This document shows, in pieces, positions 8,918 through 16,531 of a stretch of DNA of 64,000 nucleotides (the stretch's first letter is position 1; each line of letters starts with the position of its first letter). The position numbers and the translations under genes are program-made. The notes below the pieces were generated by a model. The model was given only the letters and a program-made list of their open reading frames with translations. It was not told the origin of the DNA and did no database searches. Origin of the DNA: DASSUW01 sp963844205 (GTDB lineage Bacteria; Actinomycetota; Thermoleophilia; Solirubrobacterales; Solirubrobacteraceae); the NCBI GenBank assembly GCA_963844205.1, contig CAWJNK010000014.1, forward strand, positions 806,001 to 870,000, given 5' to 3'.

Positions 8918-9080
8918 TGTCGCGATTCGGAAATTCGGTGGCACCACCGGCGGATGCCGGGTCGTGCCTGCCGGTGCACGGCATCCGCGAGCATGCTGGT
9001 GGCACGTGACCGGATGCCGGGTACCGGCAGGCGCGGGCCGGCGCCGCCGAGTGCCATCGAAATTCTGAATCGGGACACTA
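8915..9080. repeat. 166-bp full-length imperfect palindrome (MITE/REPIN-like element)
   Basis: The whole interval folds back on itself. The left end (TAGTGTCGCGATTCGGAAAT) matches the reverse complement of the right end (TAGTGTCCCGATTCAGAATT) with few mismatches. Inside, GCCTGCCGGTGCACGGCATC pairs with a nearly complementary arm around 9010-9031. Only a short loop near 8990-9008 is unpaired. The first three bases are the stop codon of the preceding gene. A second element of the same size and design, also starting TAGT, lies at 47914-48081. No coding sequence or transposase is inside. Confidence 0.85.
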
Positions 9081-9102
9081 GACCCTCTGCGAGACTTTCG
9101 GC

Positions 9103-9585
9103 GTGCGCGATCCCAATGTCGAGGAGCTTGCCGAGCGGCTCCGGCAGGCGGATGAGCTGGACGCAGGCGAGCTGCGCGAGCTGATTCCCTCCGTGCTGAT
9201 CCTGGAGGGCGTCGCGATCCGCCAGTCTCCCCCGTTCGACGCGGAGGCCGTCGCCGCCCTCAAGGCCGCCAACCAGCGGCTGCGCGACTCGGCGGGCGAC
9301 GCGGACGCCGCCGCGCGGGCCGACGACGACTTCCATCGCCTCGTCACGGCCCACTGCGCCAACGCGCACGTGCTCGAGGTCCTCGACCTCGTTCACCGGG
9401 CGCTGATGCGCTACGAGCGGCTGTACCTGACGTCGCCCGACCGCCTCGCCCGGTCCGTGGCCGAGCACGAGGCCATCATCGAGGCGATCGAGGCGGGCGA
9501 CCACGAGCTCGCCGCCGAGCGCCTGCGCGTGAACTTCACCAGCGGGCTACCGGAGATGCAGCGCCAGCTCGAGGACGGACCCTAG
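9103..9585 (+). CDS. FCD-domain protein (GntR-type regulator lacking the DNA-binding domain)
   Basis: 160 aa from GTG 9103. It reads as an FCD ligand-binding domain: alpha-helical, with the metal/ligand residues Asp and His in DDDFHRLVTAH and a further His in SVAEHEAIIEAI. The ~70-residue winged helix found at the N-terminus of FadR-type GntR regulators is absent. The gene begins 22 bp after the hairpin element, so the HTH may have been lost by that insertion, or this may be a native FCD-only protein. Its stop overlaps the sufD stop on the other strand. Confidence 0.75.
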   Translation: MRDPNVEELAERLRQADELDAGELRELIPSVLILEGVAIRQSPPFDAEAVAALKAANQRLRDSAGDADAAARADDDFHRLVTAHCANAHVLEVLDLVHRALMRYERLYLTSPDRLARSVAEHEAIIEAIEAGDHELAAERLRVNFTSGLPEMQRQLEDGP

Positions 9586-10772
9586 TCGAGGACGCGCGAG
9601 AGCCTGCGCTCGAGCGCGCCCGCCAGCGCCTCGCGGATCGGGCCCTCCTCGAAGCGCTCGACCAGCTCCGCCATGAAGCCCTCGATCACCAGCCGCTGCG
9701 CGATCGGCTCGCCGAGCCCCCGCGTGCGCAGGTAGAAGAGCTGCTCCTTGTCGATCTGCGCGATCGCCGCCGCGTGCGTGCAGCGGACGTCGTTGGCGAG
9801 GATCTCGAGCCCCGGAATCGCATCTGCGTGCGCGCGCTTGGAGAGCAGCAGGTTGCGGCACTCCTGGAACGCGTCGGTCTGCTGGGCGCCAGGGTCGACC
9901 TTGATCACGCCGCGCCAGACCGCGTGCGAGCGGTCGGCGATGATCCCACGGAACGCGAGGTCGGACGTGGTGTTCGGCGCGCCGTGCTCCTGCGTGGTGT
10001 CGAAGTCCACGTGCTGGCGGCCGTGCGGCGCGTACGCGCCTGTGACCTTGCCCTGCGCGCCCTCGCCCGCCAGCAGCGTCTCGGTCCGCACGCGGCCGTT
10101 GGCGCCGCCGAAGCCGACCACGACCCAGTCCAGCGAGCCGTCGCGGGCGACCTCGGCGCGCTGCGCGCCGAAGATCCACGACTTCTCGTTGAGGTCCTGC
10201 CCGCAGACGTAGCGCAGGCGGGCGTTCTGGCCGACCACGAGCTCCACCACCGTGTTGAGCAGCGTCTCGGAGTCCTCGGAGCCGGACAGGTACTGCTCCC
10301 ACACCTCGGCCTCGGCGCCCTCCTCGAGCACGATCAGGACCCGCCGCTGCAGAGCGGTGCCGGCCGCGGCGGTGACGGCGGTGAGAAGGATCGGGGCCTC
10401 GACGCGCACGCCGCGCGGGACCCACACGAACGCGCCGCCGTCCCACGTGTCCTCGTTCCAGCGCGTGAAGACGTCGTCGGCGGCCACGACGCGGCCGAGG
10501 TGCGGGTCGACCAGCTCGGGATGCCGCTCGCGGGCGACCGACAGCGGCAGGACGACGGGGCCGTCCTCCACCGCGGCGCCGTCGGACACGGCGCCGTCGA
10601 CCTGGTCGAGCCGGGTCGCGCCGTCGAGGTCGAAGAGGTCGTCGCGCGGAGTCGCCAGGTCGCCGCCCTCGGGCGCGCCGAAGGCGGCGAGGTCGAGCCG
10701 GCTGAGATCGGTGAACTCCCAACCGGGCCGGCCCTTGAAGGTCGGGAGCTCGAGCGCCGTGACCTCAGCCAT
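9582..10772 (-). CDS. sufD: SufD, Fe-S cluster scaffold complex subunit
   Basis: 396 aa from ATG 10772, preceded by GGGAG. The N-terminal region contains the typical GRPGWEFTDLSRLDL, and the C-terminal part is the SufBD beta-helix core with the conserved end VRCTHAAAIAQIDKEQLFYLR. SufD works with SufB and SufC to assemble Fe-S clusters in the cytoplasm. It lies 53 bp downstream of sufB in a Rieske-sufB-sufD operon, while sufC, sufS and sufU are about 40 kb away. Confidence 0.95.
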   Translation of the reverse strand: MAEVTALELPTFKGRPGWEFTDLSRLDLAAFGAPEGGDLATPRDDLFDLDGATRLDQVDGAVSDGAAVEDGPVVLPLSVARERHPELVDPHLGRVVAADDVFTRWNEDTWDGGAFVWVPRGVRVEAPILLTAVTAAAGTALQRRVLIVLEEGAEAEVWEQYLSGSEDSETLLNTVVELVVGQNARLRYVCGQDLNEKSWIFGAQRAEVARDGSLDWVVVGFGGANGRVRTETLLAGEGAQGKVTGAYAPHGRQHVDFDTTQEHGAPNTTSDLAFRGIIADRSHAVWRGVIKVDPGAQQTDAFQECRNLLLSKRAHADAIPGLEILANDVRCTHAAAIAQIDKEQLFYLRTRGLGEPIAQRLVIEGFMAELVERFEEGPIREALAGALERRLSRVLD

Positions 10773-10825
10773 GGATCTCCCGATGATTCGTGGATGCCTC
10801 GGCGTCAGGATCGGGAGATTCTGGC

Positions 10826-12262
10826 TTAGCCAATGGAGCCCTCCATCTGGAGCTCGATGAGGCGGTTCATCTCGACCGCGTACTCCATCGGGAGCTCCTT
10901 GACGATCGGCTCGATGAAGCCGTTGACGATCAGCTTGCCGGCCTCCTCCTCGGAGATCCCGCGCGCCATCAGGTAGAAGAGCTGCTCCTCGCCGATCTTG
11001 GAGACCGACGCCTCGTGGCCGACGTCGACGTCGTCCTCGCCGATCCGGATCGTCGGGTAGGTGTCCGAGCGCGAGTTCTCGTCGAGCAGCAGTGCGTCGC
11101 ACACCACCTTCGAGCGCGAGCCGGTCGCGCCCTTGGCGACCTCGAGCATGCCGCGGTAGGAGGAGCGCCCGCCGTCCTTGGAGATCGACTTGGCGAAGAT
11201 GTTCGACGTCGTGTTGGGCGCGACGTGGAAGATCTTGGCGCCGGCGTCCTGGTGCTGGCCGTTGCCGGCGAACGCGATCGAAAGCACCTCGCCGTGCGCC
11301 CGCTCGCCCATCAGGTAGACGCTCGGGTACTTCATGGTCAGCTTGGAGCCGAGGTTGCAGTCGACCCACTCGACGGTCGCGTCGGTCTGCGCGATCGCGC
11401 GCTTGGTGACGAGGTTGTAGACGTTCTGCGACCAGTTCTGCACGGTCGTGTAGCGGATCCGCGCGCCCGGCTTGGCGATCAGCTCGACGACGGCGGAGTG
11501 CAGCGAGTCGGTCGTCCAGACGGGAGCCGTGCAGCCCTCGACGTAGTGCACGTACGAGCCCTCGTCGGCGATGATCAGCGTGCGCTCGAACTGGCCCATG
11601 TTCTCGGTGTTGATCCGGAAGTAGGCCTGCAGCGGCATCTCGACGTGCACGCCCGGCGGCACGTAGACGAACGAGCCGCCCGACCACACGGCGCTGTTCA
11701 GCGCGGCGAGCTTGTTGTCGTTGGGCGGGATGACCGTCGCGAAGTGCTCGCGCACGAGGTCCTCGTGCTCGCGCAGGCCCGAGTCCATGTCCATGAACAC
11801 GATGCCCTGCTTCTCGAGGTCCTCGCGGACCTGGTGGTAGACGACCTCGGACTCGTACTGCGCGCCGACGCCCGAGAGGAACTTGCGCTCGGCCTCGGGG
11901 ATGCCGAGACGGTCGAACGTGTTCTTGATGTCCTCCGGCACGTCGTCCCACGTCTTCGACGACTTCTCGGACGCGCGGACGAAGTAGTGGATGTCGTCGT
12001 AGTCGACCTCGGCCAGCATCGGCGAGCCCCAGGTGGGCTGCGGGCGGCTGAGGAAGTGCTCGAGCGCCTTCAGGCGGAACTCGCGCATCCAGTCGGGCTC
12101 GTTCTTGAACTCGGAGATCTGCTGCACGAGCTCACGGGAGAGACCCTTCGGCGCCTTGAAGGCGTAGCCGCTCTCCGGGTCGTGGAACCCGAACTTCTCC
12201 TTGTAGTCAGCGTTGATGCCGACCAGCGCCTGCTGCTCGGCAATCACCTCAGGGGTAGCCAT
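10826..12262 (-). CDS. sufB: SufB, Fe-S cluster scaffold subunit
   Basis: 478 aa, full length for SufB. Recognisable motifs include TTVQNWSQNVYNLVTKRA, VEWVDCNLGSKLTMKYP and the C-terminal VGHEASVSKIGEEQLFYLMA. SufB is the scaffold on which the nascent cluster is built with SufC ATPase and SufD. Three bases separate it from the upstream Rieske gene, so the genes are one transcript. Confidence 0.97.
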   Translation of the reverse strand: MATPEVIAEQQALVGINADYKEKFGFHDPESGYAFKAPKGLSRELVQQISEFKNEPDWMREFRLKALEHFLSRPQPTWGSPMLAEVDYDDIHYFVRASEKSSKTWDDVPEDIKNTFDRLGIPEAERKFLSGVGAQYESEVVYHQVREDLEKQGIVFMDMDSGLREHEDLVREHFATVIPPNDNKLAALNSAVWSGGSFVYVPPGVHVEMPLQAYFRINTENMGQFERTLIIADEGSYVHYVEGCTAPVWTTDSLHSAVVELIAKPGARIRYTTVQNWSQNVYNLVTKRAIAQTDATVEWVDCNLGSKLTMKYPSVYLMGERAHGEVLSIAFAGNGQHQDAGAKIFHVAPNTTSNIFAKSISKDGGRSSYRGMLEVAKGATGSRSKVVCDALLLDENSRSDTYPTIRIGEDDVDVGHEASVSKIGEEQLFYLMARGISEEEAGKLIVNGFIEPIVKELPMEYAVEMNRLIELQMEGSIG

Positions 12263-12265
12263 GGA

Positions 12266-12586
12266 TCAGTCGACCTCCACTTTGATCACGCCGTCGTCGA
12301 CCTCCACCGGGAAGGTGTCGATCGGGACGTAGGCAGGCAGGTTCAGGGGCTTCCCGGTCCGCAGGTCGAACACCGAGCCGTGCCGGGGGCACTCCACGGT
12401 GCACGTCTCCTCGTCGACGTCGCCCTCCATCAGATCCCCGTCGTCGTGCGAGCAGCGGTCCTCGACGGCGAGGACCTCGCCGCCGCAGTTCACGATGCCG
12501 ATCTCGAGGTCCTCCCACCGGACGACGCGCTTGGCGCCGGGCGGAAGCTCCTCGACCGGGCAGATGTCGACCAAAGTCCGACTCAC
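12266..12586 (-). CDS. Rieske [2Fe-2S] ferredoxin-like protein of the suf operon
   Basis: 106 aa from GTG 12586. Cluster ligands are Cys45 and His47 (CSHDDG) and Cys66 and His69 (CPRHGSVF), the Rieske pattern C-x-H ... C-x2-H. It resembles the small soluble ferredoxins of dioxygenase systems, and such genes are commonly found inside actinobacterial suf operons. It could be an electron donor or a cluster carrier; no oxygenase is nearby. It is the first gene of the operon and its start is embedded in TACCCCGTGA, shared with the Rrf2 gene at 54198. Confidence 0.92.
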   Translation of the reverse strand: MSRTLVDICPVEELPPGAKRVVRWEDLEIGIVNCGGEVLAVEDRCSHDDGDLMEGDVDEETCTVECPRHGSVFDLRTGKPLNLPAYVPIDTFPVEVDDGVIKVEVD

Positions 12587-12600
12587 GGGGTAGGTTTTAG
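12587..12600 (-). promoter_or_regulatory. Candidate Rrf2/Fe-S operator and promoter of the Rieske-sufBD operon
   Basis: Reading on the minus strand the sequence is TAAAACCTACCCC directly followed by the GTG start. The ten bases TACCCCGTGA spanning the start are identical to those at the start of the Rrf2 regulator gene near 54198, where they lie beside the palindrome TCCTACC-N5-GGTAGGA. Here only a half-site (CCTACC) is visible. Co-regulation by Rrf2 is inferred. Confidence 0.45.
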
Positions 12601-12630
12601 TCTAGCGGCCGGGAGATGGTCGACGGTGCG

Positions 12631-12795
12631 ACCCGCGTGCCCGCATGGCCGCGTACCGTGGATGCCGGGCGGTGCACGCGTGAGGGGCACAGTGGCGGAG
12701 CCACGGGCCACTTCAGTGGGTGCCGATCCGGCGCCGCGGGACGCGCCCAGGCGGGTGCGTGGGTTGTGCCGTCGGCCATCCATGGGTAGGCCGAC
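12631..12795. other. Highly structured intergenic segment (possible RNA or regulatory fold)
   Basis: No reading frame here has convincing codon use. Several nested inverted repeats follow each other. CGCGTGC pairs with GCACGCG around 12631-12680. An outer stem GGCAC (12686-12690)/GTGCC (12720-12724) encloses two hairpins, GTGGC-GGA-GCCAC (12692-12704) and CCACT-TC-AGTGG (12708-12719), making a three-way junction. Then GTCGGCC (12771-12777) pairs with GGCCGAC (12789-12795), ending five bases before the ATP-grasp start. This could be the 5' leader of the ATP-grasp operon. Confidence 0.4.
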
Positions 12796-12800
12796 CCGCG

Positions 12801-14111
12801 ATGGCACCCTACGAGGAGGCAGCGCCTCGCGTGCTCGCCGACGGCGATCCGCGGCGGTGGCAGGAGGATGCGTGCTCGCTCGCCGAGCGCCTCGGGCTGC
12901 TGCGCCGTCCGGGCCGCGGGCCGACCGCCTTCCCGCTCGACGCCGTGCCGCGGATCCTGACCGCCGACGACTGGGAGGGGCTCGAGGGCGGCCTCGCCCA
13001 GCGCGTCATGGCGCTGAACGCGTTCGTGGCGGACGCCTACGGCGAGCGGCGGATCGTCGCGGAGGGCGTGGTGCCAGAGCGCGTGATCGAGACCGCGGAG
13101 CACTTCGAGCCGCAGATGCGGAGCGTCGAGCCGCCGGGAGGCCTGTGGGTCGGCATCGCCGGGCTCGACCTGCTGCGCGAGCCGTCCGGCGAGTTCGTGG
13201 TGCTGGAGGACAACCTGATGACGCCGAGCGGGTTCGGCTACGCGGCCGCCGCTCGCGCGGCCGTCACCGGTGCGCTCGCCCCATCGGACGGCGAGCTCCC
13301 GCGCGACTACGGCGAGCTGCCGGAGCTCCTGGCGGGCGCGCTGCGGGCCGCCGCCGCCGGCGACGGGTCGCACGTGATCGTGCTCAGCGAGGGGCCGGAC
13401 AACGGCGCGTACTGGGAGCACGCGTGGGCGGCCGAGCAGCTCGGCGTCCCGCTCGTGACGCCCGAGGAGCTACGCATCGACGGCGACCGCCTCATGCACG
13501 GCGAGCACGCCGTCGATTGCGTCTACCGCCGGACCGACGCCGACCTCCTGCACACCGCGGTCGGCGGCCTGCTGGCGCCCGCGATCCGCGCCGGGACGGT
13601 CGGCGTCGTCAACGCGTTCGGGGCCGGGGTCGGCGACGACAAGCTCACGCACGCGTACGTCGAAGACATGATCCGGTTCTATCTCGGGGAGGAGCCCCGT
13701 GTGCGATCCGTGCAGACGCTCGACCTGGGGCGAGAGGACCATCTCGAGCAGGCGCTCGACTCCTTCGACGAGCTGGTGATCAAGCCGCGCGCCGGGCACG
13801 GCGGCCTCGGCGTGACGATCTGCCCGCTCGCCGACCGGACCGAGGTCGAGGAGGCGCGCTCGCGCGTGCGTGCCGAGCCCGACCGATGGGTCGCGCAGGC
13901 GCTCGTGGAACTCTCCACCCATGCGACGCTGATCGACGGCGAGCTGGCGTCGCGGCACGTCGACCTGCGACCGTTCGTGTTCATGCACGGGCCCGACCGC
14001 CCGCACGTGATGCCCGGCGGCCTCACGCGGTACGCGGTCGAGGAGGGTGCGGTGATGGTCAACTCGACCCAGAACGGCGGGTTCAAGGACACGTGGGTGC
14101 TCGGCCGCTGA
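12801..14111 (+). CDS. Circularly permuted ATP-grasp family protein
   Basis: 436 aa from ATG 12801. It matches the circularly permuted ATP-grasp (DUF404/DUF407-type) family: an N-terminal block with TAFPLDAVPRIL and ALNAFVADAYGERRIV, the central VLEDNLMTPSGFGYA, and the C-terminal ELVIKPRAGHGGLGV plus HVDLRPFVFMHG and NSTQNGGFKDTWVL. Family members are predicted to form peptide or amide bonds with ATP. The gene overlaps a C26 peptidase gene by 19 bp, which in turn overlaps a GCS2 ligase. The usual partners alpha-E and transglutaminase are not seen here. Confidence 0.9.
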   Translation: MAPYEEAAPRVLADGDPRRWQEDACSLAERLGLLRRPGRGPTAFPLDAVPRILTADDWEGLEGGLAQRVMALNAFVADAYGERRIVAEGVVPERVIETAEHFEPQMRSVEPPGGLWVGIAGLDLLREPSGEFVVLEDNLMTPSGFGYAAAARAAVTGALAPSDGELPRDYGELPELLAGALRAAAAGDGSHVIVLSEGPDNGAYWEHAWAAEQLGVPLVTPEELRIDGDRLMHGEHAVDCVYRRTDADLLHTAVGGLLAPAIRAGTVGVVNAFGAGVGDDKLTHAYVEDMIRFYLGEEPRVRSVQTLDLGREDHLEQALDSFDELVIKPRAGHGGLGVTICPLADRTEVEEARSRVRAEPDRWVAQALVELSTHATLIDGELASRHVDLRPFVFMHGPDRPHVMPGGLTRYAVEEGAVMVNSTQNGGFKDTWVLGR

Positions 14112-14857
14112 TCGGGATCACGACCTCGGAGGTGCGGCGCAAGCAGGACGCCAAGCCGCTCCCGCAGGGGGACCTGCGCCAGCCCGAGCTGGCGCTCGGC
14201 GTCGTGTACTCGCGCGCGGTCGAGGCAGCCGGCGGCCTGCCGGTCGTGCTGCCGCCGCTCGACGACGCCGGGATCCCGCCGCTGGTCGAGCACCTGTCGG
14301 GCCTCTGCGTGTCCGGCGGCCCGGACATGGACCCGGCGGCCTACGACGCCGAGCGGCATCCGAAGCTCGGCCCCGTCGAGCCGGAGCTCGACGCGTTCGA
14401 GCTCGCCGTCGTCCGCCGCGCGAACGCGGCCGGGATCCCCGTGCTCGGGATCTGCCGCGGCTGCCAAGTGCTCAACGTCGCACGCGGTGGCACGCTGCAC
14501 CAGCACGTCCCCGATCTGGTCGACGGCTCCGTCGCCCACCGCCAGACCGCGTCCGGGCGAGAGACGACGCACGACGTGCGGATCGAGCCCGGGTCGCGCC
14601 TGGCGTCGATCGTCGGCCCCGAGGATCTCGACGTCAACGCATTCCACCACCAGGCCGTGGACCGGCTCGGTCGCGGACTGCGGGCCGTGGCATGGGCGCC
14701 CGACGCGATCGTCGAGGCGATCGAGGGCGACGGCGAGGCGATGTACCTGGGCATCCAGTGGCACGTCGAGACGCTCGTGCACCTCCCGCGCCATGCGCGG
14801 CTGTTCGAGGCGCTGGTGCACGCCGCGACGGGAGCGCGTGAGCGCCGTGCCGCTTGA
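14093..14857 (+). CDS. Gamma-glutamyl-gamma-aminobutyrate hydrolase-like peptidase C26
   Basis: 254 aa from GTG 14093, chosen because PLIGITTS is the normal N-terminus of the family. A class I glutamine amidotransferase-like fold is indicated by the nucleophile Cys in VLGICRGCQVLNV and the catalytic His/Glu in IQWHVE near the end. Relatives (PuuD, folate gamma-glutamyl hydrolase) cleave gamma-glutamyl amide bonds. Its position between an ATP-grasp ligase and a glutamate-cysteine-ligase-like enzyme suggests it trims or recycles a gamma-glutamyl product made by them. Confidence 0.9.
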   Translation: MGARPLIGITTSEVRRKQDAKPLPQGDLRQPELALGVVYSRAVEAAGGLPVVLPPLDDAGIPPLVEHLSGLCVSGGPDMDPAAYDAERHPKLGPVEPELDAFELAVVRRANAAGIPVLGICRGCQVLNVARGGTLHQHVPDLVDGSVAHRQTASGRETTHDVRIEPGSRLASIVGPEDLDVNAFHHQAVDRLGRGLRAVAWAPDAIVEAIEGDGEAMYLGIQWHVETLVHLPRHARLFEALVHAATGARERRAA

Positions 14858-15974
14858 GACGCCGCGGCTGCCCACCTGGGCGGCCTGGAACCATGACCGG
14901 AGCGCCGGCGCGTGGACGGCGGGCATCGAGGAGGAGGTCGTGCTCCTGGAGCCCGAGACATGGCTGCCCGCGTCGCGCTGCGAGGACGTGCTGGGCGCGC
15001 TGCCGGCCGAGTTCGCCGAGTGTGCGCGCGCCGAGACGCACGGCTCAGCGCTCGAGCTCGCCACCGCGCCGAGCCGCACGATCGCCGAGGCCGCCTCGGA
15101 GCTGGCGGCGCTGCGCGCAGCGCTGGCCTCGACGCTCGACGGGCTCGGGCTGCGGGCCGCGGCGACGGGCACGCACCCGACGGCTCGCTGGGAGGACGTC
15201 GACGTCTCCCCCGGCGCCCGCTACCAGTTCGTGCACGCGTCGATGCGGGAGCTTGCCCGGCGGGAGCCGACGTTCGGGCTGCACGTCCACGTCGCGGTCC
15301 CGGACGCCGAGAGCGCGCTCCGAGCGCTCAACGCGATGCGCGGGCACCTCCCGGTCCTGCTCGCGCTGTCGGCGAACTCGCCGTTCTGGCAGGGGCGCGA
15401 CAGCGGCCTGGCGTCGGCCCGCACGCCCGCCTTCCAGGCCTTCCCGCGCACCGGGCCGCCGCGATGGTTCCCCGACTACGCCGCCTACGTGGAGGCGATC
15501 GACGTGCTCGTGCGCTGCGACGCCATCCCCGAGCCGACCTTCCTGTGGTGGGACGCCCGGCTGCAGCCGCGCTTCGGGACGGTGGAGGTGCGGATCATGG
15601 ATTCGCAGACGCGGGTGGAGGACACCGCCGCGATCGCGGCGCTCGTGCAGTGCCTGGTGCGGTTGGAGTCCGCGAGCGAGCCCCGGCCGCCGGAGGCCCC
15701 CGAGGTCCTGGACGAGAACCGCTTCCTCGCGGCGCGCGACGGGATGGACGCGCGGCTCGTCGACCCGCCCGCGCGGCGGCCGGTCCGCGACCGGCTGGCC
15801 GAGTTGCTCGAGGACTGCGCGACGGTCTCCCGCGAGCTCGGGTGCTCGGACGAGCTGGCCGACGTGGCGCGGCTCGCCCGGTCGCCGGGCGCCGCTCGCC
15901 AGCGCGCGCTGGCCGCCGGCGCCGGCAGTCTCGAGGGGCTGGCCCGGGCGCTGGCCGACGAGTTCGTCTGCTAG
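14838..15974 (+). CDS. Carboxylate-amine ligase, GCS2 (YbdK) family
   Basis: 378 aa from GTG 14838, overlapping the C26 peptidase by 20 bp. The GCS2 signatures are present: GIEEEVVLL near the N-terminus, ETHGSALELAT, FGLHVHVAVP, LLALSANSPFWQG, and TVEVRIMDSQT. The family ligates a carboxylate (typically glutamate) to an amine using ATP; YbdK has weak glutamate-cysteine ligase activity. With the two upstream genes it forms a compact three-gene operon for making and hydrolysing an unknown gamma-linked amide. Confidence 0.9.
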   Translation: MSAVPLETPRLPTWAAWNHDRSAGAWTAGIEEEVVLLEPETWLPASRCEDVLGALPAEFAECARAETHGSALELATAPSRTIAEAASELAALRAALASTLDGLGLRAAATGTHPTARWEDVDVSPGARYQFVHASMRELARREPTFGLHVHVAVPDAESALRALNAMRGHLPVLLALSANSPFWQGRDSGLASARTPAFQAFPRTGPPRWFPDYAAYVEAIDVLVRCDAIPEPTFLWWDARLQPRFGTVEVRIMDSQTRVEDTAAIAALVQCLVRLESASEPRPPEAPEVLDENRFLAARDGMDARLVDPPARRPVRDRLAELLEDCATVSRELGCSDELADVARLARSPGAARQRALAAGAGSLEGLARALADEFVC

Positions 15975-16531
15975 CGATCGTCGAGCAGCGCCGCGAGTGG
16001 GGCGGCGTCGACCGCGTAGGCGGTGCTCGCGTGCGTGCGCGAGCGCGCGAAGACCACGCCGGCGACGCGGCCTGAGTCGGTGACGAGCGGCGCGCCGGAG
16101 TCGCCGGCCGCCACCGCGGCCCGCACGATCAGCGCGGGCCGCGGGGCGCCGCGGTCGACCCGGGCCGTGACATGGCGGACGACCGGCGCGGGCCGGTCGA
16201 GCACGCGCGTGCCGACGCCGCCGCCGAGCCGCGGCGCGTCGCCTTCGACGCCCGGCACGCGCAGCAGCGCAAGGTCGTTGCGGCGATCGACCCGCACAAC
16301 GGTCGCCGCCCGGCCGTCCACGACGACCCGGGCGGGACCGTCGCCGCCGCCCACGATCTCGTTGCCGCCGCCCAGCACGTGCGCGACGGTGACGACGCGA
16401 TCGTCGCCGGCCACGAATCCCCGCGCGCGCTCGTGGCCGACGGCCACGGTCACGACGTGGGGCCCGCGCGCGGGCGCGGACGTGACCGTCGGGGCGAGCA
16501 GGGCGGCGGCGGCGAGCGCGGCGAGCTTCAT
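15971..16531 (-). CDS. Small secreted trypsin-like serine protease
   Basis: 186 aa with a signal peptide (residues 1-18, ending PTVTSA). The chymotrypsin-type triad is complete: His51 in VVTVAHVLGG, Asp86 in RRNDLALLRV, and Ser145 in AAGDSGAPLV. It is shorter than typical HtrA/DegP and has no PDZ domain. The likely role is cleavage of an extracytoplasmic protein; the substrate is unknown. Its start overlaps the stop of the LacI-type gene by four bases, so both are probably on one transcript. Confidence 0.88.
   Translation of the reverse strand: MKLAALAAAALLAPTVTSAPARGPHVVTVAVGHERARGFVAGDDRVVTVAHVLGGGNEIVGGGDGPARVVVDGRAATVVRVDRRNDLALLRVPGVEGDAPRLGGGVGTRVLDRPAPVVRHVTARVDRGAPRPALIVRAAVAAGDSGAPLVTDSGRVAGVVFARSRTHASTAYAVDAAPLAALLDDR

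Noticed and set aside
10790..14092. Very long plus-strand open frame opposite sufB and the Rieske gene
   Set aside because: Antisense shadow of GC-rich coding DNA. Only its last part, from 14093, has the motifs of a real protein (C26 peptidase).
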